DNA of 6,083 nt from Microcaldota archaeon. Lineage in GTDB: Archaea; Iainarchaeota; Iainarchaeia; JAADDC01. The notes under the pieces are model-generated. The model did no database searches. It saw nothing but the letters and a program-made list of their open reading frames with translations, and was not told the origin of the DNA. This document shows, piece by piece, positions 5,225 to 6,083 of the stretch. Position 1 is the first letter of the stretch. Each line of letters begins with the position of its first letter. Location of the stretch: positions 1 through 6,083 of the forward strand of contig JALTNN010000031.1 in NCBI GenBank assembly GCA_027000685.1, read 5' to 3'. A program made the translations under genes and the position numbers.

Positions 5225-6083
5225 GCGTGGTTGACTTGTTAGAGCCTGTGTGGAAGAAGATACCAGAGATAGAGGCACCAAAAGTGAGGCCCACGTTCAG
5301 AACACGCCTCATATGGACGGTTCTCGTTCTCCTCGCCTTCTACATCCTCTCCCACATCCCTCCATACGGTCTTCAGTCTGTCAGGGGAATGGCCCCCGAG
5401 GCCTTCCAGTTAATCCTCGCCTCTAACCTCGGTTCTGTCCTCGCCGCTGGTATAGGGCCCATAGTGATTGCGTCTATTATCCTCCAGCTCCTCATCGGCT
5501 CGGGCCTCCTCGACCTAAATGTGAGAACAGAGGAGGGGAGGAAGAAGTTCATGGGGATGCAGAAGCTCCTCGCCATACTCTTCTCCTTCTTCGAGGCATG
5601 GATATACGTGTCTTCAGGGTTCCTCCAGGCCTTCCCCGGTATGGAGCTCATCGTCATGCTCCAGATTGCACTCGGCTCAATAATACTCATCTACCTCGAC
5701 GAGATCGTGTTGAAGTGGGGCATAGGGAGTGGTATCTCCCTGTTCATTGCCGCGAACGTCACGAAGGTCCTCTTCTGGAACGGTTTCGGTGTCCACCCAC
5801 AGAGCAACCTCATGGGACTCATAAACGCCGTGACGACGGGCTCACCCGCCTGGTGGACGCATCTCATTCCCTACATCGTCACGCTCCTCGTCTTCCTAAT
5901 CATCATATACGCCGAAGGCATCCACATAGACATCCCCATAGCCCTCTCCTTCGGAAGGGGCGCCGGGGGAAGGTACCCCATCAGGCTCCTCTACCTCTCC
6001 AACATTCCTGTTATCTTCGCGGCAGCCCTCTTCGCAAACATCCAGCTCTGGGCCTTTCTCGCCAAGGACACGCCACTCTCCCC
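5221..6083 (+). CDS. secY: Protein translocase subunit SecY (N-terminal part, cut by window edge)
   Basis: SecY is the channel-forming subunit of the SecYE-beta translocon in the cytoplasmic membrane, which exports and inserts nascent proteins. The window holds 287 complete codons of a gene whose archaeal homologues have roughly 430-500. Hydrophobic segments fit transmembrane helices 1 to 6: about 29-47, a plug and helix-2 region around 62-96 with GIGPIVIASIILQLLIGSG, about 113-132, about 142-163 with the conserved LGSIILIYLDEIV, about 212-231 running into YAEGIHIDIPIA, and about 256-281 with SNIPVIFAAALFANIQLW. The KWGIGSGISLFIAANV motif (165-180) is characteristic of archaeal SecY. GGTGAT at 5209-5214 precedes the ATG by six bases, and the start overlaps the L15 stop as ATGA. 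Truncation is only by the window end. Confidence 0.97.
   Translation, partial: MSVVDLLEPVWKKIPEIEAPKVRPTFRTRLIWTVLVLLAFYILSHIPPYGLQSVRGMAPEAFQLILASNLGSVLAAGIGPIVIASIILQLLIGSGLLDLNVRTEEGRKKFMGMQKLLAILFSFFEAWIYVSSGFLQAFPGMELIVMLQIALGSIILIYLDEIVLKWGIGSGISLFIAANVTKVLFWNGFGVHPQSNLMGLINAVTTGSPAWWTHLIPYIVTLLVFLIIIYAEGIHIDIPIALSFGRGAGGRYPIRLLYLSNIPVIFAAALFANIQLWAFLAKDTPLS

Noticed and set aside
5373..5690. A 105-codon minus-strand frame opposite secY
   Set aside because: The sense frame encodes clear SecY transmembrane helices with conserved motifs. The antisense translation is not recognisable.

Overview
This window is an uninterrupted stretch of an archaeal ribosomal-protein operon of the spc type, ending in the protein-translocase gene secY. 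All genes are on the + strand. The order is S4e, L5, S14, S8, L6, L32e, L19e, L18, S5, L30, L15, SecY. S4e, L32e and L19e occur in archaea and eukaryotes but not in bacteria, and the S5, L18, L6 and L15 sequences are of the archaeal/eukaryotic type, so the source is archaeal with high confidence. Arginine is written almost entirely as AGG/AGA, isoleucine is often ATA, and the coding strand is very rich in purines, especially in the ribosomal genes. This codon habit is common in thermophilic archaea, so a thermophile, perhaps euryarchaeal or deep-branching, is a reasonable inference. I cannot name the genus from the sequence alone.

Layout: the first seven bases probably hold the last codon and stop of the preceding gene (L24 in most archaea), overlapping the S4e start as TAATG. 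Positions 7-1824 carry S4e, L5, S14 and S8. Positions 1836-3159 carry L6, L32e and L19e. Positions 3161-5224 carry L18, S5, L30 and L15. From 5221 to the window edge lies the N-terminal 287 complete codons of SecY, with the rest of the gene beyond the edge. Gaps between genes are 0 to 11 bases, and many junctions are ATGA or TAATG overlaps. There is no room for internal promoters or terminators, and I see none. The genes are very likely one polycistronic message. Purine-rich Shine-Dalgarno sequences complementary to the archaeal 16S 3' end precede the internal starts. Several lie inside the 3' end of the upstream gene.

Functionally the products are parts of both ribosomal subunits (S4e, S14, S8, S5 in 30S; L5, L6, L18, L30, L15, L19e, L32e in 50S). 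L5 and L18 form the 5S rRNA-binding pair. SecY is the membrane channel that receives nascent chains from the ribosome. I found no mobile element, CRISPR array, RNA gene, defence gene or undescribed system. The points worth a second look are start-site and junction details, chiefly the S8/L6 boundary, where the best in-frame L6 start is GTG and a nearby ATG is out of frame.
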